Origin: Candidatus Omnitrophota bacterium
GTDB taxonomy: Bacteria > Omnitrophota > Gorgyraeia > 2-01-FULL-45-10
Length of the DNA: 9,752 bases
Reading direction: 5' to 3'
Assembly (NCBI GenBank): GCA_030695725.1
Contig: JAUYPN010000080.1
Coordinates: 1 to 9,752 of the forward strand
The notes beneath the pieces are model-generated. The model saw only the letters and a list, made by a program, of their open reading frames with translations. It was not told the origin of the DNA and did not search any database. Position numbers and translations under genes: made by a program. This document shows positions 7,239 to 9,752 of this stretch, piece by piece; the first letter of the stretch is position 1, and each line of letters opens with the position of its first letter.

Positions 7239-7320
7239 AAAATAGGGAAAATAGGGACAGCGCCCTATTTTTTGCAAGACATTGCATAATAGTAAAATAG
7301 GGCGCTGTCCCCTATTTTCC
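7239..7320. repeat. REPIN-like long inverted repeat with nested palindromes
   Basis: Two arms, 7246-7271 and 7294-7320, are reverse complements over 26 bases with one extra G in the right arm (CCCC at 7309-7312 against GGG at 7254-7256). Each arm is itself palindromic: AAAATAGGG (7248-7256) faces CCCTATTTT (7263-7271) across six bases, and the right arm repeats this. The 22-base spacer contains a small inverted repeat, TGCAA (7273-7277) and TTGCA (7282-7286). An extra AAAATAGGG at 7239-7247 makes a tandem pair with the left arm. Two inverted REP-like units around a spacer is the architecture of a REPIN, a non-autonomous element mobilised in other genomes by RAYT (IS200-like) transposases. No such transposase is in the window. 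Transcribed, it could also act as a strong hairpin downstream of the tRNA. Confidence 0.8.
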
Positions 7321-7321
7321 A

Positions 7322-7335
7322 GAGCTACGGGGGCG
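7322..7335 (-). repeat. Inverted 14-base copy of the tRNA-Arg 5' end
   Basis: GAGCTACGGGGGCG is the exact reverse complement of 7159-7172, which covers the tRNA acceptor 5' strand, positions 8-9 and the first D-stem strand, plus one base before the tRNA. It begins two bases after the right arm of the inverted repeat. Its last eight bases (CGGGGGCG) also repeat the tRNA 3' acceptor end (7226-7233) directly. It may be a scar of an insertion or inverted duplication at the tRNA gene; the match is certain, the origin is inference. Confidence 0.7.
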
Positions 7336-7388
7336 ATGAGTGGAAGAAGATTATAACAATTTTTCACATCGCTGTAAAGTTATAAAAC

Positions 7389-8045
7389 ATGATAGACTTA
7401 CATACACATACGCTTCTGTCGGATGGGGAGCTTTTGCCGAGCGAGCTCGTGAGACGGGCGCAGGTGAAGGGCTATACGGCCATTGCGTTGACCGATCACG
7501 TTGACTCATCGAACATCGATTTCGTCCTGCCGCGGATCGTGAAAGTCTCTGAAGTATTGAATAAGGATTGGGACATATTCGTGATCCCCGGAGTCGAGGT
7601 TACGCATGCGCCGCTCAATGAGATACCGATCCTCGTTAAGTATGCCCGGACCAATGGCGCGAAATTAGTGATAGTCCATGGCGAGACTATCTCCGAGCCG
7701 GTCATCCCGGGGACGAACAAATGCGCTATAGAGGCCGGCTGTGACATTTTGGCCCATCCCGGAGATATAATCAGTGATGATGTGGCGCTGGCCGCCGGGA
7801 AGGGGATATGCCTTGAGATCACCACGCGTCCGAGCCACGCTCCCGCAAATAATCACGTCCTAAGCCTCGCGAAGAGATTCGGCGCTAAGATGGTATTGGA
7901 TAACGATGCGCACTCTCCCACTGACCTTATTTCGCCTGAAAAAGCGCGGGAATTCCTAACCGCGCTCGGCTTGAATCCGGATGAAATAAGTCAAGTATTT
8001 CGCAATTCAGAAGAGATCGTAACGCGAATAAAGGCAAGTAGTTAG
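7389..8045 (+). CDS. PHP-domain metal-dependent phosphoesterase
   Basis: This is a PHP (polymerase and histidinol phosphatase) domain protein of 218 residues, a distorted TIM barrel with a multinuclear metal site that typically hydrolyses phosphoesters. Metal ligands can be placed at H5 and H7 (LHTHTLLSDGE), D12, H37 (LTDHVD), E70 (IPGVEVT), H97 (IVHGE), H123 (LAHPGD) and D173/H175 (DNDAHSP), a full set, so it should be catalytically competent. It consists of the PHP domain alone, with no polymerase, helix-hairpin-helix or signal sequence, and resembles stand-alone histidinol-phosphatase-like or YcdX/TrpH-like members. The substrate cannot be named from sequence. Its ATG follows a weak ribosome binding region. 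It is separated from apt by the tRNA and repeats and from the porin by a strong promoter, so it may be its own transcription unit. No convincing terminator follows it. Confidence 0.9.
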   Translation: MIDLHTHTLLSDGELLPSELVRRAQVKGYTAIALTDHVDSSNIDFVLPRIVKVSEVLNKDWDIFVIPGVEVTHAPLNEIPILVKYARTNGAKLVIVHGETISEPVIPGTNKCAIEAGCDILAHPGDIISDDVALAAGKGICLEITTRPSHAPANNHVLSLAKRFGAKMVLDNDAHSPTDLISPEKAREFLTALGLNPDEISQVFRNSEEIVTRIKASS

Positions 8046-8066
8046 TAATAAAAAAGTCAATAACCC

Positions 8067-8094
8067 TTGACAAAAGTTAGCTTTGTGGTATACT
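8067..8094 (+). promoter_or_regulatory. Strong sigma-70-type promoter for the porin gene
   Basis: A perfect -35 box TTGACA (8067-8072) and a near-perfect -10 TATACT (8089-8094) are separated by 16 bases. Transcription would begin near 8101, giving a leader of about 220 bases before the porin ATG at 8324. This is the best promoter match I see in the window and suits a highly expressed outer-membrane protein. Confidence 0.8.
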
Positions 8095-8108
8095 TCTATG
8101 CAGAAGTA
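8091..8108. repeat. Inverted repeat over the -10 and transcription start
   Basis: TACTTCT (8091-8097) and AGAAGTA (8102-8108) are perfect 7-base reverse complements around ATGC. The left arm overlaps the -10 box and the repeat straddles the predicted start of transcription, the expected place for a repressor operator. The right arm overlaps the following 28-bp palindrome by four bases. Function is inferred from position only. Confidence 0.45.
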
Positions 8109-8132
8109 GGGCAGGTTTAAACCTGCCCTACT
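8105..8132. repeat. Perfect 28-bp palindrome at the porin mRNA 5' end
   Basis: Each half reads AGTAGGGCAGGTTT in opposite orientation, with no mismatch and no spacer. In RNA it would form an 11-bp GC-rich stem capped by a TTTAAA loop, starting about four bases into the predicted transcript. A hairpin so close to a 5' end can protect an mRNA from decay, as known for ompA in E. coli. As DNA it resembles dispersed REP-like palindromes and differs in sequence from the repeat at 7239-7320. It is not a terminator: no T-run follows. Confidence 0.75.
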
Positions 8133-8323
8133 GTGAAGTGAGTAATAGCGACAACGGGTAGCTTAAATCTTGGCAAAGAGGGGGGGATGAAATAGACGAG
8201 CCCAGGGTTACCGTAACGTGGCGCTGTTGATTGAAGCAGGTCATGATATATACAGCGGGAAACAATCCCGCATTGAAATATAGAGTTCATAATGGTAAAT
8301 AAAAAAACACTAATGGAGGCATA
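8133..8323 (+). other. Long untranslated porin leader with alternative stems
   Basis: No protein-coding frame is convincing here. GCGGGA (8255-8260) and TCCCGC (8266-8271) form a 6-bp hairpin. ACAGCG (8252-8257), which overlaps the first arm, can instead pair with CGCTGT (8222-8227), so the two stems exclude each other. Upstream, ACGG-G-TA near 8154-8160 can pair with TACCGT near 8209-8214 with one bulge, enclosing a purine-rich stretch with seven consecutive Gs. GTTACCGTAAC near 8207-8217 is a small palindrome. I could not match the whole to a known riboswitch class. A structured, possibly switching leader is an inference from hand-drawn pairings. Confidence 0.4.
8315..8319 (+). promoter_or_regulatory. 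Shine-Dalgarno of the porin gene
   Basis: GGAGG lies four bases before the ATG at 8324. The predicted signal peptide begins exactly at this ATG, which supports the start. Confidence 0.75.
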
Positions 8324-9752
8324 ATGAAGTTTTTAAGAGTTCTATGCGTCATAGCATTAGTCGCTTTCTTCGCAGTCAGCGCCTATGCCGAGACCCAGAA
8401 CGTAAAAGTAAGCGGAGACCTCGCGATCAGAGGTTTCTTCAGAGACAACTACGGCCAGAACGGCAGCTTCGCATCGCAGAATGAGCAATCATCTGCGTAT
8501 TTTACAATTCCTCCAACTCCCGCTGGTACAGGTGTTCCTACCGCAGCGGCTGCTAACACAAGGATAGGTAAGGATAGGCCGAATTCACAGTGGTTCATGT
8601 CGACCACTGAATTGCAGATAGATGCGGATCTCACTGATAACGTTTCTACCTGCATCAGATTAGTGAACCAGAGAGATTGGAATGTCGCCAGGTCTACTGA
8701 GTATGGTCAATCTTCTCAGGTAAGCACGATCGATCAATTTGGTCACAGCACGTCCTACGATATGGATGACGATGAGTTCGCGATAGATCTAGAGTTGGCT
8801 TATGTAACTCTAAAGAATTTCATCTATTCGCCGCTCACGGTCAGTATCGGCCGTCAGAACCTGTGGTTCGGTAAAGGTTTCATAGTCGGCGCAAGTCAGC
8901 GTCTCAGAAATACCGATAACTTCAGTTATATTGTTGGGCCTCAGCCTCTCAGCGCGCCTGAATACACCGCGTTGAACGCTTTCGATTCGGTGAAGGCGGT
9001 ATTGGATTTCGATCCGTGGACATTGACCGGTATCTATTCCAAGATATGGGGCAATTCCATACAGGCCGATGATGGCGTTGACCTGTGGGGTGCGAACGTT
9101 GGTTATAAGTTCGATGCCTACAAGGGCGAAGCGGAAGGTTATTGGTTCTATAAGAGGGATAAGCAGGTTAAAGAGTTCACTTCTGACATTAAGGATCCCT
9201 CTAACGATGTGCACACTATCGGTTTAAGGGGAAGCTTCGATCCCATAGACATAATCACGATCTATGCTGAAGCCGCTATGCAGGCCGGCAGCTATATGGG
9301 TACCCAGACTCAAGTCAACAACAGAAGCCGTTTAGCAGGCGCTATCGATGTTGGCGGCGAGCTAAGGTACTTCACCGACAAGTGGGCATGGAAGCCGAAG
9401 ATGGGCGCTGAGTTCATATGGTATTCGGGTAATACCCCCGAAGGCGATGCGGCAGGAAAGGGCCAGTTCAATGGTTGGGATCCGATGTTCAGAGGTAAGA
9501 CCGATTCGTTGATCCGCGAATGGTTCGGAAAGTACTATTTTTCACAGCAGTATCCTTTCCGGGTCAATCGCTACTATGCCAGCGCTGACAGTGCATTCCA
9601 GAACCAGTTCCAGGTTATATTCAGCGGTTCTTTACAGCCGATGGATAGCTTGAAACTGACTGGAAACTTGAACATGTTTGCAACCCAGTATCCGTATCTT
9701 GCCAGCTACGCGAAGACAGGCGGATATATTGGGACAGAATTTGACATGGGCG
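8324..9752 (+). CDS. Outer-membrane porin, alginate-export-like family, 3'-partial
   Basis: The frame is open for 476 codons to the window end. Residues 1-22 are a clear Sec signal peptide: a basic start (MKFLR), a hydrophobic core, and cleavage after AYA at 20-22. The mature part is rich in alternating aromatic/polar strands, Asn, Gly and Tyr, with no hydrophobic helices, as expected of an outer-membrane beta-barrel. A segment resembling the alginate-export (AlgE-like) porin family is present: LELAYVTLKN (156-165), SIGRQNLWFGKGFIVG (174-189), then NAFDSVKAVLDFDPWTLTGIYSK (218-240) and WGANVGYKF (255-263). Related proteins are frequent in uncultured Gram-negatives and their substrates are mostly unknown, so export of alginate should not be assumed. 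It may facilitate passage of sugars or anionic polymers. It has its own strong promoter, a 5'-end palindrome and a long leader, suggesting high, regulated expression. Confidence 0.85.
   Translation, partial: MKFLRVLCVIALVAFFAVSAYAETQNVKVSGDLAIRGFFRDNYGQNGSFASQNEQSSAYFTIPPTPAGTGVPTAAAANTRIGKDRPNSQWFMSTTELQIDADLTDNVSTCIRLVNQRDWNVARSTEYGQSSQVSTIDQFGHSTSYDMDDDEFAIDLELAYVTLKNFIYSPLTVSIGRQNLWFGKGFIVGASQRLRNTDNFSYIVGPQPLSAPEYTALNAFDSVKAVLDFDPWTLTGIYSKIWGNSIQADDGVDLWGANVGYKFDAYKGEAEGYWFYKRDKQVKEFTSDIKDPSNDVHTIGLRGSFDPIDIITIYAEAAMQAGSYMGTQTQVNNRSRLAGAIDVGGELRYFTDKWAWKPKMGAEFIWYSGNTPEGDAAGKGQFNGWDPMFRGKTDSLIREWFGKYYFSQQYPFRVNRYYASADSAFQNQFQVIFSGSLQPMDSLKLTGNLNMFATQYPYLASYAKTGGYIGTEFDMG

Noticed and set aside
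7226..7335. Integrase attachment sites (direct repeat CGGGGGCG at 7226-7233 and 7328-7335)
   Set aside because: The repeat is only eight bases, encloses just the palindromic element, and no integrase is present; the 14-base inverted match explains the second copy better.
7083..7367. A 94-codon minus-strand frame across the tRNA and repeat
   Set aside because: Its translation is the familiar artefact of reading a tRNA backwards (LSRTGDTRFR...LYPAELRG) plus the palindromic repeat; it is not a gene.
8105..8132. Palindrome as a rho-independent terminator of the PHP gene
   Set aside because: No T-run follows on either strand and it lies downstream of the strong porin promoter, so it would block that gene's own transcription.
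8154..8214. Resemblance to a c-di-GMP-I riboswitch (GGTAGC, GGCAAAG and GGGTTACCG words)
   Set aside because: The words are in the wrong order and spacing: the GGTAGC and GGTTACC segments should flank a short loop but are over 40 bases apart, and the upstream P1/P2 elements are absent.
8810..9214. A 134-codon minus-strand frame opposite the porin
   Set aside because: The plus strand encodes a continuous signal-peptide porin with family motifs through the same bases; the antisense frame has no recognisable features.

Overview
The window comes from a Gram-negative (diderm) bacterium. It encodes a lipid A-type lauroyl/acyl-acyltransferase and, at the right end, a signal-peptide-bearing beta-barrel porin. 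Base composition is roughly balanced. ATA (Ile) and AGG (Arg) codons are common in all the genes. Together with the porin type and the ppdK/sigma/apt arrangement, this suggests an uncultured lineage such as Candidatus Omnitrophota or a PVC-group relative. That placement is inference only. Most of the window is core housekeeping sequence on the + strand; I see no phage, CRISPR array, transposase or new multi-gene system. The unusual signals lie between genes.

Region by region. Positions 1-1663 are an overlapping envelope cluster: a 5'-truncated LpxL-like acyltransferase, a family 2 glycosyltransferase overlapping it by 32 bases, and the broken remains of a protein-L-isoaspartate methyltransferase (pcm) overlapping the glycosyltransferase stop by ATGA. 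The pcm remnant keeps its N-terminal third, then has an apparent internal deletion and frameshift. Positions 1678-7148 are a compact run: glycyl-tRNA synthetase, pyruvate phosphate dikinase (true start 3038), a sigma-70 family factor lacking region 1.1, and adenine phosphoribosyltransferase (ATGA overlap with the sigma gene). Positions 7160-7335 hold tRNA-Arg(CCU), a long REPIN-like inverted repeat starting two bases after its CCA end, and a 14-base inverted copy of the tRNA 5' end. Positions 7389-8045 encode a PHP-domain phosphoesterase. Positions 8067-8323 are a regulatory region: a strong sigma-70-type promoter, an inverted repeat over the -10, a perfect 28-bp palindrome at the predicted mRNA 5' end, and a long leader with two mutually exclusive stems. 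The porin gene follows from 8324 and runs off the end.

How the genes fit together. GlyRS, Apt and PPDK (in its PEP-forming direction) all release AMP and PPi. PPDK running towards pyruvate would consume AMP and PPi and regenerate ATP, so the central cluster makes sense as AMP/PPi-linked energy housekeeping, with a sigma factor embedded in it. The flanking acyltransferase, glycosyltransferase and porin are outer-membrane functions.
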